Below, one piece after another: positions 12,216 to 24,368 of a stretch of DNA of 64,000 nt (position 1 is the first letter of the stretch; the number at the start of each line of letters is the position of its first letter). This DNA comes from Quercus robur (lineage: Eukaryota; Streptophyta; Magnoliopsida; Fagales; Fagaceae). The position numbers and the translations under genes are program-made. The stretch covers positions 33,265,790 through 33,329,789 of the forward strand of contig NC_065541.1 of NCBI RefSeq assembly GCF_932294415.1. Direction: 5' to 3'. The notes under the pieces are model-generated. The model had not been told where the DNA came from and ran no database searches. It saw only the letters and a list, made by a program, of their open reading frames with translations.

Positions 12216-13629
12216 CCCGACGTACTGAGGTCTCTCCTTTTTTCATACGTGGTACTATTTCAACCACTTCCCATTTATGGGATCTGTCAGGACTGTCCCA
12301 TCCTCCTTGGGAGGTAGTAATACCCACTATCATGAGCTTTTCTGATGATGTAGGGCCCTTTCCATTTTGAGGCAAATTTGAAGGGTCCTGAGAGATTTTT
12401 CCTTACATGCTCTGCTATTCTTAATACCAGCTGCCTCTCAGTAAAGGCCCTTGGGTGTACAATCTGTGCATATGCCTTAGCCATCCTCTGTTGGTACCTC
12501 TGGCTTCTTCTTCTGGCCATTTCTCTTTCTTCCTCCAACCCCTCCAAATCCGCCAATCTTCTTTCATCATTTGTGTCCTTGGGGCTGATGGCTTCTGTCC
12601 CATAAACTAGGGAGAATGGTGAAAATCCTATGGCTATCTTCACAGAGCTCCTGCATACCCAGAGTACATCTGCCAAGTGGTCACTCCATTTTTCCCCATA
12701 CTCATGTTTCATTTTTTTAAGGATTTTCAGCATCACCCTATTAGTGGCTTCAGCCTGACTGTTTCCTTGTGGGTAGTATGGTGTAGACCTTCCATGCTTG
12801 ATGTAATACGCCTCAGTCAGGTTCTTCATGTCTTTATTTATGAACGGGGTCCCATTGTCACTGATCAACCTCCTGGGGATCCCGAATCTTGTAATGATGT
12901 GTTCTCGAATGAAATTTTTCACGGCTGCTCTAGTGGCTTTTTTTAAAGGGATAGCTTCTATCGATTTTGTAAAGTACTTGGTGGCTGCCAGGATCTAGAT
13001 GTAACCATTGGAAGGAGGGTTTATAGGCCTTATAAAATCAATCCCCCAAGTGTGAAAAGGCCACGATGTTGTCATATCTTGCATCACATTTGGATGAGTG
13101 TGGATTGCATCTCCAAGTACTTGGCATGCATGAGATGTTTTAACCAACTTCTCAAAGTCCTTTTTCATTGTTGGCCAATAGTACCCCAACAGTAACAACT
13201 GCTTGTAGAGTCTTCTTTTCCCTGGGTGACTTCCACAGTCACTGTAATGGACATCCCTAACTACTTCTCTGGCTTCCCTTGGCCCCAAGCATCTTAGGGA
13301 TCCCCACTGTATCCCTTTTTGAATAGGATCCCGTTCTATAAGAAATATCTAACTACAAGTTTCTTGAGCTGATGAGCTAATGTCTTGTCAGTTGGTAGGA
13401 TCCCTTGAGCCAAATATTCCATGAATGGAGTCCTCCAATTTTCCGTAACAAATACAGCATAGCTTTCTTCCTTATCTACTGAAAGTTGACATCTTTGACA
13501 TTTCTCTTGTACAGTTGCAGCCTCTTTATTCATATTTGGCCAGTAGTACCCCATGCGTTGCATCCTTTTGTATAGGCTGATTTTTTCTACAACCCCACAG
13601 ACCTGTTTGTGTAGTTCTTCCAATCTCAA
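12216..13629 (-). pseudogene. Tat integrase (broken)
   Basis: Minus-strand pol C-terminus. The zinc-binding part is at 13288-13100 (HPGKRRLYKQ, GYYWPTMKKD, and SHACQ, where the first Cys of the usual CxxC is Ser). The catalytic triad is intact in sequence: Asp in WGIDFIRP, Asp in ISDNGTPF, Glu in GNSQAEATNRV. An in-frame TAG at about 12992 interrupts the core right after NGYI, where Trp would be expected. The C-terminal domain continues to FKFASKWKGPYI with no chromodomain, then shifts frame near 12310. A stretch near 13330-13629 is a second, shifted copy-like HHCC region (GYYWPNMNKE, CQRCQ). Integration function is lost. Confidence 0.85.
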
Positions 13630-13879
13630 CTTTCCTTCTTTCTCATTGATACATCTGGATAGGATCCTCCCAAGCAGCCTCTTGTACAGCTATCCTTCTA
13701 TCAGCGTGTAATCTCTCAGCTCCTTGATACTTCCTCCATGTCTTGCCTCTTTTATTTTTTCTTTGACTTCATTCCTCCAATCCTGCTACTCAAGTTCTTC
13801 AGGGAACATCTTTTCAAGGATCCTTATGATGGAATGCTCCTGCTTACTTACTCTCCAGAGTTCCTTTAAATGGTACTTG

Positions 13880-14410
13880 GGATCCTAAGATGGCTAGTAC
13901 ATCAGTGAACTTGTTCTCGCTCCTTTGGGCGTACTCCACGCTAAAGGTCTGGAACTCCTGTTTCAGACTTTACGCCCAAGTTCTGTTGGCTACCAAACTC
14001 TGCTCTCTTAGTGCAAAGTCACCCTTCACCTAAGAGACCACAAGGTTGGAGTCTCCTAACACCCTCATATGTTTTACTCCCATGCTGAGTGCTATGATCA
14101 GTCCAGTCAAGTATGCCTCATACTCAGTAATATTATTTGAAAAGGAAAATCCAAGCTTGAAAGATAAGGGCATGTTGTCCCTTTCTTCACAACTTAGTAC
14201 AATTCCCAGTCAATTTGAGGTTGTTGTTGCTAACCCATCAAATCTCATTGTCCACTTCTTTCCCGAGAGTTCTGCCACTGCCACTTCCCCAGGGATCTCC
14301 TCGCTTAGTGAGCATTCCTCTTTCCCTGAGAACTGGGCTAGCAAATCTACTATGGTTTGACTTTTAACAGCCTTGGGGGTCCTAAGGCCAATGTTATATT
14401 GAGAGAGCAA
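13880..14410 (-). pseudogene. second, archaeal-type RNase H of the Tat pol (broken)
   Basis: Translation carries the RNase H acidic set in order: MRFDG, NITEYEAYLTG, GDSNLVV and, further on, FTDVLAILGSQ. Two in-frame stops split it (after TTTSN and after NLVVS). It lies after the tether segment LLSQYNIGLRTPKAV and before the integrase. This additional RNase H is a hallmark of the Tat lineage. It is in the same frame as RT once the 1526 bp hAT insertion and duplication are subtracted. Confidence 0.82.
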
Positions 14411-14481
14411 GACCAGCCACTATGCTATCCTTCTTGTCAGGAGAGGCTGGTGAAGGAGTGTTTTTATGGGATGTGACTTAG

Positions 14482-16001
14482 AGTGTGTTTGGTTGGGCTT
14501 TTTGAAAAAGTGTTTTTTGATATAAGTGGAGTTTTCAAAAAGTGCATAATGAAAAAGTGTTTTTTCAAAAAGCTGAGTGTTTGATAAAAGCTGTTAAAAA
14601 GTGCTTTTTGAAAAAGATGAGTGTTTGGCTAGCACTTATAAAAGTAGCAGTTTGAGGGATAAATTACCAAAAATGACAATGTATATATAAGGGAGTTTAT
14701 TTCATACTTAAATAAATATTGTGAAATTATTTTTTTTTCTGACCAATATTAACTAATAATAACCTACCACTTAAGATTTATTGTTAAAGTATTGTGATAA
14801 TTTATATTGATTTTAATTTGAACGTATTATTACAATTATTTTTTTCTCTTTCTAAAAAAATTATTTTTTTCTCAACAATATTAGCTAATAATAACCTACC
14901 ACTTAAGATTTATTGTGAAACTATTGTAAAAATATTGTGATAACATTTCTCAATTTTAATTTCTTATTCTTTATTTTTTTTTTCCTTTTTCTTTTCATCC
15001 GTAGTTCCTTATTTATTTTTTTCCTTCTTTTTTTTTTTTTTTTTTTTTGCCCTCTTTTTTTCTCCTCCACACACATACCCTTAATTTATTTATTTTTTCT
15101 TTTTTTCCTTCTTTCCTCTTTTTTCCCTACCACTTCCTCCACGCTCCAGAACATTCCACACAGAGCCTCTTTTTTCTTTCCTCCTTTCTCCCTTTTCTCT
15201 TGCCACACAAATACTCCCTACCACTTCCTTCACATATTACTAGCAGTACCCAATACCCACACTTCAAGAAGACTAGTACCCACACTTCATGTACCTAGTA
15301 CCCACACTTTAACTCTACCTTTTGAAACACATCAAACAATTTGGGAAGAAGACGAAGAAGAAAGAAGAAGAAGATGAAGAAGATCGGTCTAGATCGGTCA
15401 AGAGGAAGCTGTGACTTTCTAGCTACAGACCAAAATGCACCTCAGAGAAATCCCTCTCTATCAAAGCTTGCATGATTGAATCTCTCTCATCTGATTTCAA
15501 GTGTTCTGCTACCATTGAGTTTGTATTTTGATTTTGATTTTGGGTATTTTTTTTGTGGATTTTGGGTAGATCATGTTTGATTTTCGTTGTTTTAACGGGT
15601 TTTGGTGGGGGTGGTTTTAACAAGTGATGGTGGTGGTGGTTGGGTGGTGTTGGGTGGATGGTGGGATCTGTGTTTTGGTGGTGGTGCTCTTGCAGGTTCT
15701 GTGCGTCTGTGTGGGTGTGTTTGTGTTTGTGTGTATCAAAGGAAGAAGATGAAGATATCTTCTGATTTATTGGAGAGTAATTTGGTAATTGCCCACAGAG
15801 TCCAACGGATAGTTGATCAACGCGCATGGAATTTTTCCACAATGCAGCTCAGAGCTCCTTTTCCATCTTGCGCGTTCTCTTCACAAACCCAAAACGCAAC
15901 TTATTCCAAAAAGTTGCATTTTGGTCTCAGCCAAACGGGCTTTGGACATTGGCTTTTTTCAAAATGGGCTTTTTGGGCTGGGAAAGTGGAAACAAACGAG
16001 C
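14482..16001. mobile_element. hAT-like non-autonomous DNA transposon, 1520 bp, inserted in pol
   Basis: Flanked by the direct repeat ACTTAG (14476-14481 and 16002-16007). Removing insert plus one repeat rebuilds the pol sequence LLVTKSHPI in frame, which proves the borders. The ends are imperfect inverted repeats sharing GTTTG...GGGCTTTTTG (left 'agtgtgtttggttgggc', right ending 'gggctgggaaagtggaaacaaacgagc'). The interior is low-complexity: a pyrimidine tract at 14990-15200 and a GT-rich tract at 15600-15740. No transposase is visible. The duplication is 6 bp exact, or 8 bp with two mismatches as hAT would predict. Confidence 0.8.
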
Positions 16002-16007
16002 ACTTAG

Positions 16008-17250
16008 TCACCAAGAGGATCTGGTGGGTTGAGGAGTATCGTTTTAGCCTTTGGGATGCATAGATAACCACCAGACATGCTCTTTCTATCTTGGGGTACC
16101 TAGTCTCGGTATCCTTAAGTGTCCCGCTTACATAATAAATGGGTTGCTCATTCCCATCATTGTCTTCTTGTGCTAGTAGGGCTCCTATAGCCTAGGAGTT
16201 TGAGGCTAAATATAATAACAGGGTTCGCCCACGTACTGATGCTTGTAGGGTGGGAAGATGATTCATGATCTACTGAATCCTCAGAAAGGCTTCTTGCTGC
16301 TCAGTTCCTCAAGTGAACTTAACCCCCTTTTTCAACAGTTTAGATAAACTACTTATGACCGAGGCCAATCCTGGCACAAACCTCCTGATATAAAAGACCC
16401 TCCCCAAGAAACTTTTGGAGCTCTCTCTTACCGTTGTGGGCCTTTTCATTGTTGCGATGGTTGTGGCTTTAGCTGGATCCACACTTATGCCTCTGTGATG
16501 TACTAGGAACCCAAGAAACTTTCCAGCAGATACTTCGATGGCACACTTTATGGGGTTCATGCGTAGTTTGTACTTCTTGCACCTTTCAAAAACCTGTTCA
16601 AGTATCTGGAAGTGTCCTGCTCTGGTCTTTGATTTTACCACAATATCATCCACATAATCTTCCATTTCCTTGTGCATCATATCATGGAAGATAGCTGTCA
16701 TAGTTTGCTAATACGTGGCCCCTAAATTTTTAAGGCCAAAGGGCACCACAGTGTAATAAAAGTTTCTGGTTGGAGTCCTAAATTCTGTTTTCTCTGCATC
16801 TTTAGCAGCCATGTGGATTTGGTTGTACCCACTACACCTATCTATAAATGAAAACATAGAGCTTCCTGCAACTAAATCTACGAGGAGGTCAACATTAGAC
16901 AGGAGAAACTCATCTTTTGGACATGCCTTGTTCAGATTACAAAAGTCCACACAACACCAGATTTGCCCATTCTTTTTCTTCACGGGTTCTATGTTGGAAA
17001 GCCACTTAAGGTGCTAAATGGGCTTGATAAAAGCAGTTGCCAATAGCTTCTTGACCTCTTGAGTTATTTGAGCTTCCACATTAGCGTGAGAGACCCTAGC
17101 TGGCTGAACTAGCTTGACTCCTAGGTATACGTTGAGAGAATGGACCACCAGTCTTGGATCCAAACTAGGCATCTCATCATAGGTCCATGTGAACGCATCC
17201 ACATATTTCTTGAGTAAGGCCACTAATTGCTCATTCTCTTGTGCTATCAA
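16008..17250 (-). pseudogene. Tat reverse transcriptase and first RNase H (broken)
   Basis: Minus strand. The RT spans about 17250-16309, with KKKNGQIWCCVDF, a palm segment FSFIDRCSGYNQI and the catalytic YVDDIVVKS. It is followed by GRVFYIRRFVPGLA and an RNase H-like region (GALLAQEDNDGNEQPIYYVS) to 16010. In-frame stops: TAG after AFIKPI (about 17013), TAG after LGATY (about 16707), TGA after KGVKFT (about 16308) and two more downstream. Arg-to-Cys/Trp changes in the VDFCNLNKA block are consistent with CpG decay. No frameshift is needed anywhere in this stretch. Confidence 0.88.
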
Positions 17251-17256
17251 CTGACT

Positions 17257-18260
17257 ACTAATGAAAACAGGCTTCTAGGATCCCAGCTTAGCCCCCAAGT
17301 TTATCTCTCCCAATTCTTCCTTGGGCTAAATTTGCACTTTCTTAACTAGGTCCTCTAGGATTTTTTCTTGAGCCATCATACAATCCGTTGGTCCGAGACC
17401 CTCCTGCATGATGCATTCAGGCCTCGCATACCTTCATAATCAATAAATTAACCTTCCTCTAGGTTCTTGTACTACCATGCATTCCCAGGTTCTTGAGGAG
17501 TTGGGCTCCCTCTTTTGCCTTTGTCTTTCCAAGAGGTTTTTCAAGTCACGGGTACCCTTTCCTTCTTCTTCTTCCAGGATAGGTGCTCCTAGGGTCCCTG
17601 GCATGGGGTTTTCATCATCTAGTTCCAACTCATTGTAAAACATTGTTTCCACAAAATTCACTTCTCCTTGGCTGAAAGGGTTATGGTTGGCAGGGATCCT
17701 TATGGGTCTCCCATTCAATCTCCCTTTAACACATTAATGGTACGTGGAAGGGATAATGCGGTGTTTATGGAGCCATGGGCGTCCCAATAGCACATGGTAA
17801 GAAACTTATAAGTTGATCACATGAAATCTAGTTAGGGCTACTATTGGGCCTACCCTTAAGGCCAGCTGCACATATCTCTTAGTTAATTATGCTAATCCTC
17901 CAAATCCCGTTATCTCCATGGGAGCCCTTAGGATCCTTCTACCAGTCAGGCCCATGGCTTCTAGGGTACTCAAGGCTATGAGGTTAAGTGATGCCCTTGT
18001 ATCTACTAATGCTCTTTTGACTTTGACACCATTTATGGTGGCCATCAGATAAAGGGGTCTGTGATGGTCTGGATGATCAACCTCCATGTCCTTATCAGTG
18101 AAGGTTATTGTATTGGTTGTCTCCAAGTAAGCTCAACTAGTATGGGATTCTACTGTGAAACATTCCATCCCCGAATCTGCTGCTATACTCATGAGGGACT
18201 CCGTGGCCACTCTTCTTGTTTTTGGCCCAAATCTCAACTGGTTGAATAGCGATCTAAACT
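17257..18260 (-). pseudogene. Tat protease and linker (broken)
   Basis: The aspartic protease motif lies at about 18005-17985 and reads ALVDTRASLNL. The usual active-site triad is DTG, so Gly-to-Arg (a single G-to-A change) has destroyed the catalytic motif. ILRAPMEITGFGG follows. Stops follow at 17887, about 17800, about 17733 and 17440. The remaining linker (EEEEGKGTRDLKNLLERQ) precedes RT. The frame is the same as gag and RT. Confidence 0.8.
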
Positions 18261-18270
18261 TAAGATTCTT

Positions 18271-19656
18271 CTAAAGGGTCCTAACTATACTTGGATAGAA
18301 GGATCCTTCAAATTCTTCTGCTTCCCTCGGGTTCCCATGGATCACTACAGCCACTACTCCCTTTCCCTTGTGGTTGGGTAGAGGGTTCCTTTGCACTTCT
18401 GGTTCCTTTTGAGTGAGCTCCAGGGTTCCCTCCCTAAAATTCTTGGGAAAAAGCCTACGGAGGGTCCAATAGTCCTTAGTAAAGTGCTTGACATAGTTAT
18501 GAATCCTGCAAAACAAGAGATTCTTCCTTTCTTCCTCAGTTGATGGCCTGGACACAGTAAGCAGCCTGACAATTCCATCTCCAATCCATTTGTGCAAGAC
18601 ATGATTCAATTCCTCTACAGTACATGGGATCAAGGGTGGCTCCTCAGCCATTTTTCCTTCAGGCCTCTTCCTTTTCTCTCCAACTGACGTTGTCATGGCT
18701 TAGGGTACTGACACCCTTTTTGTTCTCATAGTCTGCACTGTCCTTCTAGTTCTTTGCAGCAGGTCAGCAAACTGGGTTATGCATAAATTTTCAAGGTTAA
18801 GCCTGTAATCAAAGAGCATGTTGGATATGCAGGTCTTCACAAGCTCTTTTTCTTCATGGTCTCCATAACAATCTAGAGAAACGTCTTCAAACCTTTTAAT
18901 GAACTGGACAGGATCCTCTCCAGGCCTTTGTCTCACCATCTAAAGGCTTTGGAAGGTGACCTTGTCCTCTCCCGAGTAATATTTTGCACAGAACTTCTCC
19001 ATCATTTCGTCCCAAGTTTTAATGGACCTAGGCCTCAGGGTGGTGTACCATGTATATGCTCTGTCCACTAGGGACTTAGCAAACTCCCTTAGACACATCT
19101 CCCTGTCTCCTGCGAAAGGGCCTATAATGTGAATAAACTTGTTCAAGTGTTCCATAGCACTTCCATTTCTTCCATCAAAATGACGAAATTTCGGGGGTTC
19201 ATATCCTTTGGGATATGGCTTGCCAAAGAGCTCTGGTGGAAATGGGGGATCCCAAGAAAATTGCTTGGGGATCCTCGAGAGTTTTTCCCTTTTCTGCTCC
19301 AAAAGGGCATTGACATCTGCTAGCATTAGATACTGGGGGTTGGCTCCACCTCCTACTGCTAACCCTCCCTTTGGTTGGGCTCTGTCCTGGTTGACCACAG
19401 GGGGGACGTTATCCCTGATTTCTTAGGTCTTACCCTCTTTGAGGAGGCAAATCTCTTGTTGCAAATCTTTCAGCATTTCTACCATTCGAGCCACAGGGTC
19501 TAGCTCCTGTCCTGCGTGCCTATGTCCTGATATAACCTCTTGTTCTACCAGAGGTACCTTGTTCCTCTGTCTAGAAGCCACTTCATTTTCTCCTACAGGC
19601 TTAGAGGCCACAGGTGGTGCATTGTTACCTTTGCTATTCCTTGGTCTTGGAGCCAT
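18271..19656 (-). pseudogene. Tat gag (broken)
   Basis: Begins at Met 19656 (MAPRPRNSKGNN), 41 bp downstream of the PBS. The gag core is recognisable: HFDGRNGSAMEHLNKFI, REFAKSLVDRAYTWYTTLRP, WDEMMEKFCAKYY, then RQRPGEDPVQFIKRFED. In-frame stops are TAA at 19423, TAG at 18940, TAA at 18700 and TAG at 18271. All can be read as one-base C-to-T changes from CAA or CAG. The frame runs on into protease without shift, as in single-ORF Tat elements. Confidence 0.85.
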
Positions 19657-19696
19657 GCTCTGCAAAGGGATTGCTACTTCCCTCTCTTTTACCCAG

Positions 19697-19714
19697 TCCC
19701 CAGTAGAATCGCCA
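19697..19714 (-). other. primer-binding site of the Tat element
   Basis: On the minus strand this reads TGGCGATTCTACTGGGGA, three bases after the LTR end. It matches the 3' end of plant tRNA-Arg(ACG), as I recall it, at 15 of 18 positions. An Arg primer is known for Ogre/Tat elements. Confidence 0.7.
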
Positions 19715-19717
19715 AAA

Positions 19718-20300
19718 TGTGAGGGTCCTTTTCCAGACAGTGTCCAGGCCCAAGTAGAAGTAAAGACCCTGAGCCTTTTAGTTGTTGTTTTAAGGGACTG
19801 GGCTTGGTTCACCACAACTAAATGAGCTGATTACAAAACCAAGTAGTGCATAAAGCAAGAATTCTACAATACATACATACTAGCAAACAAGAAATATATA
19901 TGAATGGAATAGCAAGAAACAGTAAAGGAGCAACATAATAAAGATATACACAAAATAAATGCTAAGGATCCTTAGAATAATATGAGATATTTCATTAATT
20001 TTCTTAATTGTGAATTACAATGTGCTCACTAAGACATGTTACAAGGTCCAAATAAACTCAAAAATTATAAACGTAGATGGCTCTCTAAGCCTCTAAGACT
20101 TGTAAAGTTTAAATCCCTTTGAATCCAAGTATGTTCCATAGTGACTGTTTTTAGAATATCGGGTGATATTTCTCTTTCTTTTATTACTTTCTTTGAGTTT
20201 TTTGACAGAGTTTTCTCAATGATTCTATTCTGATTCACTGTTGCTGAATGCCCCTTCATTGTTGGATGCTTCCCCTTTTAGTGTCATCCTTTTATAGTGT
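19718..20300 (-). repeat. right LTR (5' LTR) of the Tat element, truncated
   Basis: Starts TGTGAGGGTCC and follows the left LTR for about 580 bp. It includes 'aacaagaaatatatatg' and the 'ctaaggatccttagaa' palindrome, and has an extra 21 bp near 20243. Homology then stops and copia sequence begins, so roughly the last 770 bp (the U3 part on the sense strand) are missing. The element therefore has no promoter at its sense 5' end. Confidence 0.8.
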
Positions 20301-20309
20301 AATTCTATT

Positions 20310-21405
20310 TGAGTTTTCTCTTTCTAGTATACAGTTGTTCTCAAAACTGTCAACTACCATTGTTGCTCATGGTTTTGCTCAGTCCAAGTCTGACTATTCT
20401 ATGTTTACTAGAGTTCATAATGGCATAATTATCATCATTTTGGTTTATGTGGATGATATACTAGTGGCCAGTAATGATGTACAAGCTGTGACAGATTCAA
20501 GAGCTTTCTGGATGACAAGTTTAAATTGAAAGACCTTGGATGCTTGAAATACTTTCTAGGTTTGGAAGTGGCAAGATCTTCTAAGGGTATTAGCCTATGT
20601 CAGAGGAAGTATGTCTTAGAGTTGCTTGCAGAAGCTGGTGAACTAGTAGCTAAACTAGTAAAATCACCTATGGAACAACATGCTAAGTTGTCTAATTACC
20701 ATAGGGAACTAGTGTCAGATTCTTCACATTTGGGAAATTGCTGTATTTGACGTTGACAAGGCCAGATATAGCTTTCAGTGTGCATCTACTTAGTCAGTTC
20801 CTCTCTTAACCAAGGCAACCACACCTCCAAGCAGCTCATAAGGTGCTTAAGTACCTGAAAGGAACACCAGGACAAGGCATTTTCTACTTTGCTGCATCAA
20901 ATTTACATCTGAAGGGTTATTGTGACTCGGATTGGGCTAGTTGTCCAAACACTAGGAGATCAATAACAGGCTTTTGTGTATTTTTGGGTGAGTCTCTCAT
21001 CTCTTGAAAGTCTAAGAAACAACACACATTGTCTAGATCATCTGTAGAGTCAGAATATAGGTCCATGGCAGCCCTTGTCAGTGAGTTTGGTTGATTGGTT
21101 TACTCAAAGACCTTACTATTGATCACTCACAGCTAGCTCTCCTTTATTGTGATAGCCAAGCTGCATTACATATTGCAGCTAATCCTGTGTACCATGAAAG
21201 AACAAAACACATAGAGCTGGATTGTCATTAGCTGGATTGTCATTTTGTGAGGAGGAACATACAAGAGAAGGTGATCAAGACTTTTCATGTGTCAACCAAG
21301 CATCAATTGGCAGATCTACTCACCAAGCCTTTGGTACATCAGCATTTTCACAATCTTCTCAGCAAGATGGGCATAAACAATATTTATGCTCATCTTGAGG
21401 GGGAT
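20310..21405 (+). pseudogene. Ty1/copia RT-RNase H remnant
   Basis: Plus strand, starting mid-RT (QLFSKLSTTIVAHGFAQ). Features are the catalytic LVYVDDILVAS near 20445-20475, LKYFLGLEVARS, the RNase H block [19 protein letters not shown] and ESEYRSMAAL, then [13 protein letters not shown] and KHQLADLLTKPLV. Several frameshifts and stops break it, and a 14-15 bp direct repeat ('agctggattgtcatt') occurs at about 21217-21247. The 5' half is gone, cut where the Tat LTR ends. Confidence 0.88.
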
Positions 21406-21662
21406 TGTTGAGAAGAGAATCTACACTAAAAGCTAAAACTACAAGTCGTTTTCACTATTCTGCAGATAGCCTACAAGTAGTTTAGCATAACATGTAATAA
21501 GTGACATGTGCATTGCACATGTGCTGTAGTTAGTGGATTAGTTTGTTATGTTAGTTAATTTTATGTTATTCTGTTAATACTGTTTCAAGCTACTATATAA
21601 GCATGCTTATCACCATTAATAAGAATCAGTCGAGCATTTCATCAGTCTTGCTAAATTCTAAA
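21406..21662 (+). repeat. 3' LTR of the Ty1/copia remnant
   Basis: Preceded by a purine tract (CTTGAGGGGGAT), it begins TGTTGAGAAGAG and carries a TATA motif (CTATATAAGC) near 21592. The right edge is approximate (about 21650-21670) because the expected terminal CA is degenerate. It is short (about 260 bp), as in many Ty1/copia LTRs. Confidence 0.7.
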
Positions 21663-23980
21663 TTCAATAGAGACAGACCCCATTTCTTGATTTTATCTAT
21701 CTTGTATTAATATATTGGACTGGATAAACATATTGTTTCTTTTAAATGAGATTAATCATAAAGGTTTCTTTTGGTTCTGGGGCTTTTTAATTGTTTAGGA
21801 TTCAAAACAAACTTAACACCTTTGCATTTAAGTTTTCTTTTCATTCTTTAAGACGTATGATCTTGGAAACCAGGTATAGCGCGTGTGATTTCTTGTTATG
21901 ATTCTTTAAACATGTCTTCTAATTTTGATCAGGCCATTTAAGCATTCGTAAACACTTTTAAGCACTAATCATATATTTTACTTTTGGTTGCAGTGAATAT
22001 GAAGCCTACTGTTTGTTTTCACGTGCTGAAAACTTGATGCTTATTTGCAATGCAAGTTGTGAATGTAGTGGACTCCTTGTATTTAGAATTCAGAGCTGTG
22101 GATAATTTGCTGGCATGCAATACCACAATTGTGTTCTGAAAGTTTTCCAGAATGCTCGAGTTGGATCTCTTGTAAGTTTGTTCTTGATTCAATTATAATG
22201 TCCAAATTGATACATGACTAGTTGACTTGGATGTCATTTAGATGTCAGGAGCGTATATCACAGTATAGATGCCTGTATAAAATTAATCACTAGTTTATTG
22301 CTTGAGTTGTTTCAATATTAATATTTAAAACATGTGTGATTAAAAATCAGATTCTCAAAAGCAATCAAATAGTTCTATGTATATGTGAAGGTAAAATAAT
22401 TTAAGTAGATATTTATGACTATTTAATTTGTTTCAATATTAATAGTTTTGGTAGTTCAAATATACTGTCTTCTGATTTTTTTTTTTTTTTAGGGTAGTGG
22501 CAATTGATTAGGTATGAAGGAGTGATTCAATAAAATGAGGAGAGGAATAAACGAAGGAGGGAAGAGAGAGAGTTTGTCATTAGAAAGCTAATGTTTTGAA
22601 ATTTTGAAAGCGTGAAAGATAGGAAGAGCAAAAGAAGGGGAGACAGAGAGGGGTTGGTGTTAAAGATTATTTGGCTTGGATTTGGGCTTATGTTGGAGAG
22701 CATTAACGTAGGGTACATATATTTAATACTATAAAGATTGGCTTTATGGTGGAAATAGTGCTGGAAAACATTTTTTTTAGTAGTATTTTAAAATTATGAA
22801 CTGATTTTATGGAATCGCTTCATTTTGTTAAGCTATGATTCAAGTGGGTTCAAGTAGACCATAAGACTTATATATCAAGTGGTATGATTGAAGACATGAA
22901 TATTACTCAAGTTTCAATGCAGAAAAAACAAAACATAAAGTATCGATACCTAGCTCGACAACTCTTGATCTATTGAGATTTAATTAATTGCGATACCTGC
23001 CTTGATACCTCTTGATCTATTGAGATATGAAGATTTCAACTGTTCAGATCTATTTTCAGCCCATGATGACCAAATCCTTCTAGGGTTTCATGCCTAAGGG
23101 TTTTAGAGATATAAAAGACTTATTTTATAGTCATCATCATATAGAGAGATAGACACAAAGACATATAATGTGATAAACACTCTTGTGAAGCTGTTGTGAC
23201 TGATGCCTATACTAAGTGCTTATGTTGATTCAATAGTATACTGCTGCAATAGTATTATATTTTTTTTTTCTCCCTAAAACATATATTGATTTATTTTTTT
23301 CCTTTCTACACAATTTAATAAATGTGAAAAAACGAGGAAGCTAAATGTGTAGTAGATCTTAGTCAATCAATAAATAACATAAAAATGGTAGGGGAAAGCA
23401 AACGTATTTATTATAGAATTGTTTATACATGTCCATATTTGTTTTTGTATACCATGGAATCACTTCATTTTGTTTATACATTTAATACTCTTACACAATG
23501 TTTGTCATAGGATATGCCAATTACATAAAACTATGACCCTTACACTATCCCCACCTATATATCATTCTATTATTTTGGGTGTGTTTGATTGATAGTATTC
23601 ATTTATAAGGTAGTTCATATTCTTTGAAATTATATTATAGTGTTCTATTTTTTTCCTGCACAATTAGAATTTTAAAGTTTCAAATAAATTACTCAAATTT
23701 CTCATTCTCTTAAAGGTGATTATCACTCATAACAAAATTGTTTTTTAATATTACTCAAATAATTGATAGACACATTCAAATGCATAGCCAAGATTGTGTT
23801 TTGCTATAAATTCAAATTCTTTTTCAAAATAACTAAATATTATCTCAAACAAAAATCAAACCAAAGTTATAAGAGGGAGAAAGACTACTCGTAATAAGGA
23901 ACTAAAAAATTCAACACCAAAATGTATTAACTAAAAATTCAATTACAAAAAACAGAATGATTCATCAACCTTAAGGTGGA

Positions 23981-24018
<38 letters not shown>

Positions 24019-24326
24019 ATGTGAGAAAGAATAACAAATTTATAGAAAATAAGATAAGAAGAAAAATAGAAAAAAAATATATAGTAATAAATACCAAATT
24101 ATCTAAGTCATGCTATGTAATAAATTAACATTATATTCTTATATACTATATTTATATTGTAATAGAATAATATCTATGCAATTAAAGAAAATGAAAAGAT
24201 AACAACTTAAAAACACAAAACTAAACCACAACAACTTAAAGTAGAGTTCTAAAGAATACAAAAATTAATCAACCTAAAGTAGAGATGCAAGAAAAAAAAA
24301 TCCACCAAAAAATGAAAAAAATAAAT

Positions 24327-24368
<42 letters not shown>

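Larger units (their letters stand above)
5652..20300 (-). mobile_element. Tat-lineage Ty3/gypsy LTR retrotransposon, degenerate, with antisense PMD cargo
   Basis: A minus-strand element. Order along its sense strand: truncated 5' LTR (19718-20300), PBS, gag, protease, RT, RNase H, second archaeal-type RNase H, integrase, antisense PMD gene, PPT, 3' LTR (5652-7009). Assignment to Tat rests on the second RNase H domain, a PBS resembling the tRNA-Arg 3' end, the G-rich PPT, the absence of a chromodomain and the large size. Gag to integrase share one frame over about 7 kb once the hAT insertion is removed, apart from one shifted stretch near 13.3-13.9 kb. The frame is broken mainly by nonsense changes. 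It is not mobile by itself. Confidence 0.88.

Noticed and set aside
14937-15842. ORFs with poly-Phe or His/Pro/Thr runs inside the hAT-like insert
   Set aside because: They come from pyrimidine and GT tracts, are low complexity, and contain no transposase motif.
18940-19425. Gag stop codons as programmed readthrough signals
   Set aside because: There are four stops in gag alone and many more in pol, with a destroyed protease active site, so decay explains them better than recoding.
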